From Rhabditoides inermis (Eukaryota > Nematoda > Chromadorea > Rhabditida > Rhabditidae), in assembly GCA_963966185.1 (NCBI GenBank), contig CAWZYM010000117.1, forward strand, positions 78,501 through 142,500: DNA of 64,000 bases, in the 5' to 3' direction. Positions 34,201 through 45,513 of this stretch are shown here, piece after piece. The notes below the pieces were generated by a model, which had not been told where the DNA came from, did no database searches, and saw only the letters and a list, made by a program, of their open reading frames with translations. Both the position numbers and the translations under genes were made by a program. Numbering within the stretch: position 1 is the stretch's first letter; every line of letters starts with the position of its first letter.

Positions 34201-37200
34201 AAGAGAGGAGAGAAGGAGAGACCGAGAGAATGAGAGAATGAGAGAATGAGAGAACGAGAGAACGAGAGAAGGAGAGAACGAGAGAATGAGAGAATGAGAG
34301 AACGAGAGAACGAGAGAACGAGAGAACGAGAGAAAGAGAGAAGAGAGAGAGAAAGAGAGAGAAGAGAGAAAGAGAGAAAGAGAGAAAGAGAGAAAGAGAG
34401 AAAGAGAGAAAGAGAGAAAAAGAGAAAGAGAGAAAGAGAGAAAGAGAGAAAGAGAGAAAGAGAGAAAGAGAGAAAGAGAGAAAGAGAGAAAGAGAGAAAG
34501 AGAGAGAAGAGAGAAAGAGAGAAAGAGAGAGAGAGAGAGAAAGAGAGAAAGAGAGAAAGAGAGAAAGAGAGAATGAGAGAATGAGAGAATGAGAGAATGA
34601 GAGAACGAGAGAACGAGGGAAAGAGAGAACTAGAGAACTAGGGAAAGAGAGAAGGAGGGAAGGAGAGGAGGAGAGGAGGAGAGAACGAGAAAACGAGAAA
34701 AAATATCGTAAAAATTCGAAATGAAATTGATGAAATAATGAGAGAAAAACGTGTATGAAGATGAGAGAGAAAATTTCTATGAAATTCAACAAAAGGACAT
34801 ATATTATCTTTTAAAAGTACTTCCGTAAAAAGTGTTGTTTGTGTTAACCTGATTCAAGAAAAGCGCATGCATATATTATTAATTTTTGAAAAATCAAATC
34901 GTAAACACCTGAACATGAAAATTAACACAAACTTGCTCTTTCAAAACGAAAAATGTTGAATTTAATTCCATGTTTTATTTTTTTGACATTTTTACACCTG
35001 TATATTGAGTTAAACATTCAAACAACATCACGATTAACATATTATTTTATTGATAAACCGTATATATAATAAATATTTCGTGTCCTCAAAAAAAACACTA
35101 AAGAAACAAAACACTCGTATTATTCTGAATGTTAGGTTTCTATATTCGTTTGAAAGAGCAAGTTTGTGTTAGTTTTCATGTTCAGGTGTTTACGATTTGA
35201 TTTTTCAAAAATTAATAATATATGCATGCGCTTTTCTTGAATCAGGTTAACACAAACAACACTTTTTACGGAAGTACTTTTAAAAGATAATCGTACTATT
35301 GTTCAATTCACGCTATCGATTGCTACCGTCTCGAATGACCCAGTGTTATGTCTGCTCATTTTTCTTTCATATTTGTGTCGGTCTTCCTCTTCTCCACCCG
35401 CTCACCGTCTCCGATCACGACCACGCTGCCGACGTTGAATCCCATGACGTGGAGGAAGTGCGGCCGGTACGGGACGACCATGGTGGTCGCGCCGACAGCA
35501 GGAAGGGGAGACGGCTCCAGCTCGCGGATCGACACCTGATGGTCAATGCAAATCGTCTCTGTCATCCCGCCAAAGGTAAAAGTAAAGATAGCTTCCAATT
35601 AATCACCATGAATTGCCTGCATCTCACAACTCTCAAAACATGCCCTCCACCGATCGCAAGAGGAAACTGTGCGAGAGTGTAGAATACTCACCGGTGTCTC
35701 TCCGCCTCCCGCGAATCGAATGGCGACAAAGTGTCGGGCGCCCAGCTGCGACAGCCACGCCTCGGCGCCGCGCTGCGACGGGTCAGCCGAGCTGAAGTGG
35801 GGAAGACGCATGAGAAACCACCTCATGATCTATGATCGCTGAACTATCACTGATCTACCTCCCTACGTCGAATGAGAGTGAAGTAGTAGATAGTCTCTTC
35901 GAAGCGCCAAGCATCATAGAAAAACGAGAAAAAAAAACACAGCGTGTTTGAAAGTCGGTTTCGAGGGACTGTTTCGAAGAGACCCCTTATTGAGAACGAG
36001 ACACTCACATGCTGTCCCCGATAGCGACGGCGGTGATCTGCTGGGGCACCTCCCACTTGTTGATCGGCTGCAGCCGGCCCTCCGCGTCCACGAAGCGGAA
36101 CGTGCGCACTGCAAACTCACTTTCATCTCATCACACTCGTCATCTATGTGTCATCTCATCACTGAATAACCATGTAGTCCGATAGAAAAGATACAGAGAG
36201 AGATAGAGAGAGAGACCCTTACTCACCCACTCTGTCCGTCATCACCACCACCAGCTCCTGCTTGCCGTCCTTGTCCACATCCAGCACCGCCGCCGCCGCA
36301 ATGTTCGCGTGGATCAGCTGCGTGTGCGTCACGCGCGCCGCTGAATGGGGTTACTGTAGACGAATAATTTGATCTACGTTGTTCTTTTAGGATTACGGTA
36401 GTAGAATAATTCGACCTACGTCGTTCCCTCAGAATTACGGTTGAAAATAATTCGACCTACGTCGTTTCCTCAGAATTACGGTAGGAGATGAATTCGACCT
36501 GCTTCGTTCCCTTAGAATTACGGTACATAAATAACTCGACCTACATCGTTCCCTCAGAATTACGGTAGAAGAATAATTTGATCTACGTTGTTCTTTTAAG
36601 ATTACGGTTGTAGAATAATTCGACCTACGTCGTTCCCTCAGAATTATGGGAGGAGAATAATTCGACCTTCTTCGTTCCTTACGAATTACGGAAGGAGAAT
36701 AATTCGACCTGCTTCGTTCCTTTAGAATTACGGTACGTTAATAATTCGACCTGCATCGTTCCCTTAGAACTACGGTAAGAGAATAATTTGATCTGCTCTG
36801 TTCCCTTAGGATTACGGTAGAAGAATAATTTGACCTGCTTCGTTCCCTTAAAATTACGGTGGGGAACAATTTGATCTGTTTTTCTCTGTGAGAATTACGG
36901 TTTAAGAATAATTCGACCTGCGTCGTTCCCTTATTGTTACGGTAGGGTAATAATTTGATCAGATTCGTTCCCTCAGAATTACTGTAGACAAATAATTTGA
37001 CCTGCTTCGCTCATTTGGAATTACGGTAATATAATAATTCTTCCCCTGCCCACTCACCGTTCTTCCCATCCCCTCCCGCTCCTCCTCCTCCACTGGCCGA
37101 CTTGGCATGGGTGGGCAGCTGCACGCACTGCAGCGAGCCGTCCGCCGCGATGCACACAACTTCCGGACTGGAAATGAAAACGCTCTCTATCCTTTTCACT

Positions 37201-37879
37201 CTACTTATCCTTTTCACATTCTCTTCACACTGGTACACTGGTCTTAAACTACGACGCTAGGTTGTAACTTCTGTAAAGGATCGGATCGCGTATCGCACGT
37301 GTGAGTCGCCTAAGATTTGCTCCGTCACCACTAGGACCAGTGATTTCTTCCGGCCATTCTTCGTCACTCCCTCCCCCCCGCACTCACAGTACTCCTCCCG
37401 TGAGTCTGCCGTGTGCGAGGGCCGTGATGGGCGTGCCGTGGTTGCTGACTGACAGCGGCTGCATCGACGCGCACTGCGGGAACAGCACCGTCTGAAAGAG
37501 GGACGTCATTTTACAGTTAGAATTTTCGTGACTCTTGACCGCAGCCTGCATTCTCTTTATTCTAATACTCTCTGTATGTGACAAAAAAACAGGCGGTAAT
37601 TTTCTTGATTGCTACTTTATCACTCTTGAAACCTATCACTCACCTCGCCGTTCTCCTTGCCCACGCACACATACGTCGGCGAGTGGGCGGTCGCCTGAAG
37701 AGTGTCCCCCATTGAGAGAGGGGAGACAGACAGACAGACAGCCAGACAGACAGACACAGACAGACAGACAGACGAACCGGCACGAGTAGGAGTGACGAGG
37801 CGGGTGCGTTGAGATGGGTGGCGAGCACGACGCGCGGACACTGCCAGCCACTCCCACCGCCGCCACTGCCGGCAGTCAT
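31222..37879 (-). CDS. FG-GAP/beta-propeller protein, ITFG2-like
   Basis: ATG at 37879 (MTAGSGGGGSGWQCPRVVL) begins a chain of exons reading, in order, SPTYVCVGKENGE, FPQCASMQPLSVSNHG, SSPEVVCIAADGSLQCVQLP (about 37170-37065), HANIAAAAVLDVDKDGKQEL with VVVMTDRV (36342-36232), VRTFRFVDAEGRLQPINKW (36110-36010), an exon near 35800-35695, LPAVGATTMVVPYRPHF (35540-35400), then 32479-32412, 31953-31870, 31466-31352 and the last exon 31288-31222 ending in TGA. DVDKDGKQELVVVMTDRVVRTFRF closely parallels the FG-GAP segment of ITFG2, a KICSTOR subunit that helps TORC1 sense amino acids. The rest is only loosely similar, so another FG-GAP propeller is possible. Introns contain the 1.6-kb purine tract, the foldback element and the 59-bp minisatellite. 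It is last in the 44.9-31.2 kb cluster, 240 bp after UTP23. Confidence 0.5.
31950..32405. repeat. CT-rich low-complexity tract (intron)
   Basis: CTCTCTCCCTC-type units fill the intron between the exons at 32479-32412 and 31953-31870 of the FG-GAP gene. Open frames of over 200 codons across it are repeat translations. Confidence 0.93.
33098..34706. repeat. 1.6-kb (GAGAAC/GAGAAA)n purine tract
   Basis: The plus strand is built of hexamers GAGAAC, GAGAAA, GAGAAG and GAGAAT, with a higher-order pattern in which AACGATATAACAAGAGAACT recurs five times roughly every 170 bp (from 33178, 33368, 33524, 33646 and, more diverged, 33949). This suggests amplification of a longer unit. It lies in an intron of the FG-GAP gene. 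The 565-codon minus-strand frame over it is an artefact. Confidence 0.93.
34803..35291. mobile_element. Foldback element with near-perfect 145-bp arms
   Basis: The left arm 34803-34950 (ATTATCTTTTAAAAGTACTT ... to TTTCAAAACGAA) is the reverse complement of the right arm 35145-35291 with about one indel. The two arms enclose about 195 bp of AT-rich spacer. No coding capacity. It lies in the FG-GAP gene intron between the exons near 35400 and 32479. In RNA it would form a very long hairpin. Confidence 0.92.
36345..37045. repeat. 59-bp intronic minisatellite, about 12 units
   Basis: Each unit reads roughly GAATAATTCGACCTACGTCG, then TTCCCTCAGAATTACGGTA and a few variable bases. Units differ at 10-20 percent of positions. 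Note that every unit contains TTTCTT/CCCTCAG-like acceptor strings on the plus strand, but the gene is on the minus strand. It lies in the intron between the exons near 37065 and 36342 of the FG-GAP gene. Confidence 0.92.
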
Positions 37880-38119
37880 ACCCAAAAAAAGACAATCCAC
37901 CTTGATTCGCTCCTCACAACTTCTCAAAGTAAGATCCCATCAGACCCGGGTATGCCAACCACTTCACCATCAACCATCGCGCATCCAAGTCCAACAAACA
38001 ACTTTATGCAACATCAACATAACCACAGTAAACACACAACACACATCCTAGCGAAAACTCAACAGCATCTAGTAGATAACAAGAATCTATAATCCCCAGG
38101 TCTCCCGGTCGGCTTCAGC

Positions 38120-38729
38120 CTACTCCGCAGCCATCGCAGCACCCTCTCCTCCTTCTCCTCCTCCTCCCGCCTTCCTCTTCGTCCTCTTCCTCTTTCCACT
38201 CGCCGTTCGCTCGCCAGTGCGAGTCTGCGTCTCAATCTTGCCAATCTTCTTCTTCTTCTTGCACGCAAGTGGGTTCACGCCCTGGAACAGAAATGTTTTC
38301 TTCGCCTTTCCACATCATCACTACATGTTCACGTAATACGATGTCTGACTCAGCGACTCCTGCCCACCTTCTGCTTCCTCTTCTTCTTTTCCTTCTCCTC
38401 TTCTCCTCCGAGCAGCTGTTTCTTCAGCTCGCGCAGCTTCTCCACCTCGTCCGTCGGCATCGCAGACGCCTGCTTCGTCGCCTCAGACACCCTGGCAGAA
38501 GGCAGAAGTCGATCGATAGAATGTGATTTGTAAAAGTTGATCGATAGAATGTAAACAACACTCTATGACAACGCTACTCATTGATATAACAGTGATAACT
38601 CAACGGTCAGACTCACTTGTCGAGGAGGATCGAGTTGTACTTGATGTACATGATAGGCGTGCCGACAATCGCGCGCAACTTCTCAGTCAGACCGTCGTCC
38701 TAAGGGAAATGAAACTTGCTTTCCCTATC

Positions 38730-38776
<47 letters not shown>

Positions 38777-39990
38777 TCCTCTCCTCCTCACCTCTCATCC
38801 TCACCTCCTCCTCTCCTCTCCCTTCCCAATCTTTCTCTCTCCCTCTCTCCCTCTCTCCATCCTTCCCTCCCTCTCGCTCACCTGTGTCGCCACAATGTAC
38901 TTGGTGCCCGCCTTGGCAGCCTTGGCGAGAAGCTGTAGACACTCACCTAAAATCAGACAGTAAATTATCTCTTTATCGCGCTCTCTCTCCTTCCTCCCAT
39001 TCCGTCCTCCTCTCTCCACTCACCTGCCGGCTTGGTCTCTCTCACAGTCTCTCTCTCCCTCTCCCCCTTCCTCCACCCTTCTTCACCTCCTCGCTCCCTC
39101 CCTCCTCCCCCCCTTCCCACTCACCTGCCGGCTTGGTCTCTCTCACAGTCTCTCTCTCCCTCTCCCCCTTCCTCCACCCTTCTTCACCTCCTCGCTCCCT
39201 CCCTCCTCCCCCCCTTCCCACTCACCTGCCGGCTTGGTGCCCGAGTGGCTGCACTTGTCGTGCTCAAAGTTGCGGCAGATGTGCAGCGCGCCGTACACCG
39301 GAGAGCCAATCTTCTCTGAAACAGCACGCGGTTCAATCACATCTCTCTTTCGTTTTCTCTAGCAACACGACAAAGATATTGAACCAAAATCCAATCATTC
39401 ACTTTCATCTTACACTGAAACCTACAAGAACAAATATTGCAATTGCCTACAAATCACTCCCCACTCACCCAGCTCAGCCAGGACGCACTTGGTGGTGGCA
39501 ATCTCCACCTCCCCTCCGAGGTACTTGGGCAGCTGCTCGCGTAGGTTGATCTTGTTGCTCAGCGCCGCCAGACAGAACGTGCCGTCCACCTGAAGTGAAG
39601 TGGAATTGGGGAATGGTGAATGGTCCTTTCATACACAAAAATGGATAGATCATCGTAGTGCAATGTAACAATCTGAACGACGACTAGGTGAGAACGACGA
39701 CGTTTTTTTAACTGCTCAATGTGGGACAATCAAAGCTCTTGGTTGGCAACCAAATCATTGTTTTCCTTCTCACCCACTCAAAAAACAACAAGGAACCATC
39801 TACAGACACCCCACACAAACCACTAAGTCCTTTCTTTTGTATTTTATATATGCCCTCGTCTTCTTGACCAGTGAAACAGTCAATCACCCTCTCTCTCACC
39901 CACCAGCACTCGGAACGGCGCCGTGATCTTGTAGTTGTACTTGAAGAAGGTGAGGATGCGCGACGCGCGCTTGTACCGCTTCACCTTCAT
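38120..39990 (-). CDS. utp-23: UTP23, rRNA-processing PIN-domain protein
   Basis: UTP23 is a nucleolar small-subunit processome factor that binds the 18S precursor and snR30/U17. Seven exons keep one frame: 39990-39904 (MKVKRYKRASRILTFFKYNY), 39590-39469 (VDGTFCLAALSNKINLREQL), 39315-39226 (GALHICRNFEHDKC ... HSGTKPA, the zinc-binding Cys/His set), 38946-38882 (ECLQLLAKAAKAGTKYIVAT), 38700-38617 (DDGLTEKLRAIVGTPIMYI), 38491-38368 and 38281-38120. The last exon holds the hallmark GVNPLACKKKKK close to the usual GPNPLSVKKKK and a Lys/Arg tail. The length of about 210 residues fits the family. The start codon is 19 bp from the stop of the upstream NDUFAF8-like gene, which is only possible if the two are processed from one transcript. 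The intron at 39225-39017 carries a 101-bp tandem duplication. Confidence 0.93.
39017..39240 (-). repeat. 101-bp tandem duplication that repeats a splice donor of UTP23
   Basis: CACTCACCTGCCGGCTTGG begins at 39017, 39118 and 39219. The first two copies are identical 101-bp units; the third runs into the real exon 39315-39226. Each copy keeps the end of the exon and its GTGAG donor, so the intron now holds two decoy donors identical to the real one. Confidence 0.93.
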
Positions 39991-40009
39991 CTTCTAGTCG
40001 AACGACGAC

Positions 40010-40503
40010 TTACTTCTTCACAGACTTGACCTCAAAAAACAACTGTGCTCTACTAAAACTAATGCCTACACACTACACAACATCGGACGAAAAAACAGCA
40101 TTCACTCGCCTCCCTCCCGCACCCACCTGCTTCCTGAAGCACTCGATCAGCTTGTCGAACTCGGCCGCGCACGCTCCCTGGGTGACACGCTCCGCCTGAC
40201 GGGACACACAACCGCCGTACGCCGTAGCCTCAACACAATCAATCAACACTGTCCGACACTACCACTGATTCCAAATAACTGTATACTAGCGAACCAAAAC
40301 CATTGGATTGTGTATAGAGATGTAGAATACAGAACTAGAAAACTTTGAAGTATGAATAGATCACAGCGCGGGCGCGATGTGACTATCGGAGAAACCACAT
40401 CATTACCAGAACACCCCTCGCCCTCTCGCCTCACCTCCGGGGCGCACTTGGAGAGATGAGCTGCGTAGGTGAGGAGGCGCTGCTTCTGTTGCTCGCCGGG
40501 CAT
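40010..40503 (-). CDS. Small CX9C-type mitochondrial protein, NDUFAF8-like
   Basis: Three exons (40503-40435, 40195-40127, 40030-40010) give about 53 residues. They start MPGEQQKQRLLTYAAHLSKC, continue with APEAERVTQGACAAEFDKLI and end ECFRKQVKSVKK. The Cys spacing and the pattern C...G-x-C-x-x-E-F-x-x-L-x-x-C-F match NDUFAF8 (a complex I assembly factor that stabilises NDUFAF5) and related twin-CX9C proteins of the intermembrane space. The last intron would end in TTTTTTGAG, a TTGAG acceptor. The gene lies 540 bp after PEX3 and only 19 bp before UTP23. Another CHCH protein is possible because the sequence is so short. Confidence 0.72.
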
Positions 40504-41043
40504 TGAGAGTCGCCCACGAGCTAGAAACAACAACAATGGACGAGTGGGCAGTCTCGAAACTCCTCACAGTGTTTTCAACACAGCTACACCTCATAGGAAG
40601 CAACCGCAACTCAAAAACACATCACTGAAGCAGGTCAGGATACACCCAGTATAATCTTAATCCAGGATCCAGGTAGAGGTAGTTTCAGCGGGACTCGAAC
40701 CCTAATATCGTCTCACACACCAGAAAACAACAAAATTTGAAAATAAATCTATTTATCACGTCTCTGGGCACTTATCGTGTTACCGTAATACAAAACTCAA
40801 TCAATCACAACTTTCAAAGGGCAAGTCACAACCGCGGCAAGAGCAACAAGTGAAATAGTCCACAAATACATAGAGGGTAGATCAGAGTATAGCAAAGTGA
40901 CAATCTGAGCAACGACTAGGTGAGATATAAAGTTACTGTACAAACGTACAAATTATAAATGCAGTAGTACAAAATTGCAAGCTCAACTTACACAGAATAC
41001 AAAGTGATGAATTGAACGTCTTCTAAATTGCTCTCTAGAAGTC
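40504..41043 (-). other. Gap between PEX3 and the NDUFAF8-like gene
   Basis: 540 bp of AT-rich sequence. On the minus strand, GGGTTCGAGTCCC (40703-40691) is a good Pol III B box without a clear A box, probably a tRNA-derived repeat remnant. No exon is seen. Confidence 0.45.
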
Positions 41044-43339
41044 TTACTTTCCGATTCTGTCATTGAAGACGTCCGTGCTGAACTTGTGCACATCGCTGGA
41101 CAGAAGAGTGTTGAACAGCGGACCGTGCTCCTCCGTCGACGCTACCTACACAAAGACATTCGGATCTAGCCCCTTTCATTCCACCCACCTCATCAAACAC
41201 ATTCGACAGCTTGGGCAGCAGCTTGGCGAGTCGGTCGGGCTGATCCACAGACAGATCCTGGAAAAGGATCGTCTCTCTTTATGTCTTTCTCACACACCTT
41301 GAGTGCAGCCGAGATGTAAAAGTCGACGAGTCTCTCGACAGTCGCCTTCGCCTCGTCCGACTCGATAATCTCGACGAGACGACGCAGCAGACGCACCACA
41401 CCGTCGTTCGGAGAACCCTGAAGGACATGTTTCATTGGAAACATCTGCTGTCTCTCTCTCTCTCCCCTCCCCCCCCCTCAATCTCTCTCGCCCACTCCCT
41501 CCCACCTGCAGCTCGTCGAGCGGGGCGACCATGTCGGCAAAATTGTTCCGGGCGCGCAGCCGATCCACCACCTGGTCAAGCACGTTCCGCACTCCGTCCT
41601 GCAACAATGCGAGTTGGAAATACAATAAGACTTCCTGTAATACAATTTCCAATCCTATACTAGTTCTCACAATTCCAATGAATAATTGAATACGGAATAC
41701 CAACACACAAGTCGTCGCCCACCTTGTTCATGATGCTGGTGAGCTGTGCCGTCTCCAGCTCGGCGCGCGTCTCCTCCTCAATCACAGACAGCATCGCAGA
41801 GATGCCTGCAACGCATACTTTGATACAATACGACCTGATGAAAAAACCAGACATTGTTGTCCCAGTGAATTTTCTAAATAATGAAACATAAAGAAAACAG
41901 ATCGCGCGAGACTCTTAGAACAAAGTAACAAAGGCGCACTGCAATCACTCCTACTGACCGGTGGTTGTGAAGAACTGTATGCATTGCAGGAACACTTGTC
42001 GACTGCCCACGTCACCGTCGCGCATAGAGTCCCCTCCACTGGGAGGAGGGGGAGACGCGAACAGCGAAGAGAGCTGCGACGGCAGCATAGACGTCCTAGA
42101 GATGAATGGATAGATTATAGATAGATAAAATCGACTCGTTGTTTCATTTGCATAACTGTTCTCAACTCGCCGGACGTCCACGTTCACGTTCTAGAGATAG
42201 AGATAGAGAGGAGACAGAAAAAAAGCGACTCGTAGTATCATGCGAGTATCGAGCGATAGAGTCCACAATTTGTAAGTTACAAAAGAAAATCATACCCAAT
42301 CGAAAACTATAACACCAATCGCTGTTTTCTCCTCTGTTTACAACAAAACATTACCAACTATAACCCAGAACCCAAGAACCCACCATCCGTTCTTCCTCGG
42401 TCCTTCAAACTGGGCGCATATTTCCTCGGCGAGCATCGAGATCTGCGCCTTGAGCACCACCGTCAGCAGAGAGTACGTGTACGCCACGCACAGCAGGCGG
42501 GAGAACGACATCACCTGGAGAGGACAATAAAGAGAAGATAGAAGAAAACATGGATACAGAAGATCGTAACGTAATCAGGAGTTTCTATCCATTTACTTGG
42601 AATGCAAACTCTCCTCTCTCACCTTGATCTTGCCCCACAGCTCCACCTTCCTCTGCGGTGTGATCACGTCCGAGTCGCTCGCCAGTAGGATCGTCACCTG
42701 GTTCACGTCAAAGCGAACCTGGAAGAGTGACGTCCACATTCAACTTCGAGGGTAGAGATTTGAAGGCATGGTGCTCACTTCAATACTTTCATCGCTTCAC
42801 ATACACATGATCCATCACCTGTAGGCCTAGAGAAACAGAGATAGGATAGTGAAATAGAAAAAGGTCGGAAGACGTCCTAAAGATGTTTCATGTAGTTTCA
42901 TGCGAGGCCTAACAGTGCTGGCCATCACAATCCACGCACCTTGATGAGCTGTCGGATGGAGGGCACGAGGTCCATGATCGACTGGTCGCACGCGCGCTGG
43001 TTCGTGTCGAACACGTAGTGACGGCGCGCCTCAAACACAACACAACACGTTTCATGTTTTCGTACTCTTGTATCATTCCCATTCTCACTTGACGAAAACG
43101 CTCCCATTACGTTAAACTCTCACCTTGGTCTTCTCGGAGTCGATCGTGTGGGCTTGCTCGCTGGCGCTCACAGAGTACGCCACTACCCCACCCACAACCA
43201 CTCCGGTCGTGATGATCTTCCCCTGAACCATTGCAATACATGCACAAGCATTCATTTACTCAATTCAACCACTTCTTGTTCTTGGGAATGCACTCACCTT
43301 GTGTCGCTTTATGAACTCCCACGCACCGGAGAGCGACAT
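41044..43339 (-). CDS. prx-3: PEX3, peroxisomal biogenesis factor 3
   Basis: PEX3 anchors PEX19 on the peroxisome membrane and is needed to insert peroxisomal membrane proteins. Exon 1 (43339-43298) reads MSLSGAWEFIKRHK, then GKIITTGVVVGGVVAYSVS gives the single N-terminal membrane helix. It is followed by ARRHYVFDTNQRACDQSIMD, which matches the family block A-R-R-x-Y-x-F-x-x-N-Q-R-T-C. Later exons include VELWGKIKVMSFSRLLCVAY, VVLKAQISMLAEEICAQF, QVFLQCIQFFTTTGISAMLS, LDQVVDRLRARNNFADMVAP and DLSVDQPDRLAKLLPKLSNV. The last exon ends DVFNDRIGK and TAA at 41044. The length of about 370 residues is usual. It is preceded by eIF4E at 400 bp and followed by the NDUFAF8-like gene on the same strand. 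Confidence 0.93.
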
Positions 43340-43738
43340 GGTCTGGAAGGAATGGAATGCACACTCTCGCGGAATCAATACTCATCGACCACCCCCGGAG
43401 TATTCTTGAGCAGATAACGAGCGTGACTTGATAACACTTTCATTACTCACAACACAAGTAGACAACAGTGCAGAGCAAAAATTTATCGAAGGTCGACGAT
43501 ACTCAGTACACCGGGATACAAGATAGAAATATCGACTACTCTTCTAAACGGGAGTTGTATAATACCCAAACAAAAAAGATTCAACAACGACTTGCTCTAA
43601 TTAGGCAATATACTTATGATGAATTGAGAAGAAGAAGAGTTGAAAAAAGAATCGCCATCTTCTGATACAATAGTGTACATGCTTATTTTGTCACAAGACC
43701 AAGAATAGAACCCGCCAGTGATTGGTGGGAGAGTGCAC

Positions 43739-44930
43739 TCAGTTGGCAGGGACGGGAGCGGGCGCGGGCGCAGCTCCATCGGCGGGCGCATCGCCCCTCT
43801 GCGGCGGGTCCTGGCTGCTGATTGTCAGCTTCGCCTTCAGCGTCGACGAAGACTTCTTCTGGCACGACACGTGGTCCTCGTACCTAAACAACCCAAGCAT
43901 GGAGAAAAATATCATTCATAATAATAAAAATGAAAAGCACTCACTTGAGCACATCAAACAGGGGCTTGTTGATGTGGGCGGGCAGCTCAGCGCTGAGTAG
44001 CTTGTTGCGAAGAACCATACTGAAACGCATCAATCAAATAAGGGGACTAGTGCATTGCAACTAAACAACTACAGTGTAGTCTGAACACTTGTTTGTGTCA
44101 CATCACATTTCCGTCTGTCACGGCCAAGTAAAAAAACGAAAGAAACATTAAACACACCCGATACGCATGTTGCTCTCGTCGTTGTGGCCATCGCGAGTCC
44201 ACAGGCAGATCTTAAAATAACAAATTGAACAGATAATAAAAAATAACTAAAATAACAATATCAAAACATGTCATAAAGACTCACCCTGGATCCCTTGGTG
44301 CGGACGTTGGCGACAAGTCCGCAGATCTGGTCCATATCGTCTCCGAACTGCTCGCCGATAAGGGCGATGAGGATCTCGAGCCAGATGATGTCCATCATCT
44401 CCTGCGACTTTCCCTTCTCAATCTGAAAACCGGCGCTATTATTAAGATATTGAGATACGAAACAGAATATGAAACGTACGTTGATGAGCCAGCGTCCTCC
44501 GTGGCTGTTCTCCTCCACCTCCCACATGGGCTGGATTCCCTTCTTGAACACGTTGTAATCGCAGGTGTTGTTCAGAGCCGAAGGCGGGCGGATGTTGTTG
44601 TACAGACTGAATACAATGGACATGACGTCAAACAGTCATAACGTTGAAGCTACTCACGCCCAGAAGTGCTCGACGGTACCGAAGGTGCAAACCTCCTTGA
44701 GACGCGCCTCCCAGCTGCACTGACGGTCGTCGTTCAGGTACCAGTAAGTCCACTCATGCTTCAAAGGGTGCAGAGGACGCTGAAAAAAGACGAAAGTAAT
44801 CAAAATTTACAAGATTGTTGATGAAATGCGTCATCGTGAAGGCGTACGGTAGCGAATAACTCACAGCAACCGTAGTCTTGGCCTCAACCTCGGAGACCTC
44901 CTCCTTGGCGACAGCATCAGCGGTGGTCAT
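43739..44930 (-). CDS. ife: eIF4E, mRNA cap-binding translation factor
   Basis: eIF4E binds the mRNA 5' cap and recruits eIF4G. Seven exons: 44930-44865, 44780-44658, 44606-44480, about 44423-44285, 44211-44158, 44020-43946 and 43883-43739, in one frame of about 240 residues. The conserved cap-sandwich tryptophans are visible in HEWTYWYLNDD and QPMWEVEENSHGGRW (with the adjacent Glu), and the third Trp in RICLWTRDG. VEHFWALYNNIRPPS and WLEILIALIGEQFGDDMDQI are family blocks. The C-terminus ends in an Ala/Pro-rich tail. The 44931-45513 interval separates it from divergent PSMA1. Nematodes have several eIF4E paralogues (ife-1 to ife-5); which one this is cannot be told by eye. Confidence 0.96.
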
Positions 44931-45513
44931 GGTGCCACTGAATGTAATGTATATTTTGAAAACGAACATAGGCGAAATTTTACAACACAATGAAATAAAA
45001 TACATGGAATACATGTGTCGAAATCCACGGTTGTCAAAAACAGCTAAAAATGAACATTTGGTGAAAAGCGGAGAATGAAAAAAACATATTCTAACTGTCC
45101 CTTGAACATACATGTGTCAAATAGGAATCCACAAAACAGCACAATAAATAATAAAACAATTTTGTATAATTTTGTAAATAACTGTTGCGCGCCAGAAAAA
45201 TGGTCCCGTTTGGACTCGCGATTATACTGTATGATGATTTCTCTCCATTCAAATCGTAGTTTCTTCAATCATCGAAATTTTGTTGTTTTGTTTGTTTCTG
45301 GTTTTTTGTTGATGAGTTCACGATTATAATTGATAAGTGAGCATATGTACGTATACATACAATACGTTTTCATTAATTTTGAGTTTGTACGTGAAAATAT
45401 AGTCGAACTACCCGTTTATGTCATTGTAGAAGTCCAGAATGTATATAAGTTTTCCGTTATTGTCATCTCTTTCAGATACTATCAGCGTTTTCAGGTTCAA
45501 CTGAGACTTGATC
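44931..45513. promoter_or_regulatory. Divergent promoter region between eIF4E and PSMA1
   Basis: 583 bp, AT-rich, between the two head-to-head start codons. TTTTCAGGTT at 45489-45498 looks like an acceptor 20 bp before the PSMA1 ATG. No other gene is seen. Both flanking genes are strongly expressed housekeeping genes, so a bidirectional promoter is likely, by position only. Confidence 0.5.

Noticed and set aside
33095..34792. 565-codon open frame on the minus strand (Ser/Leu/Phe-rich)
   Set aside because: It is a translation of the GAGAAC/GAGAAA purine tract; all frames stay open there because the repeat has no stop codons, and it lies inside an intron.
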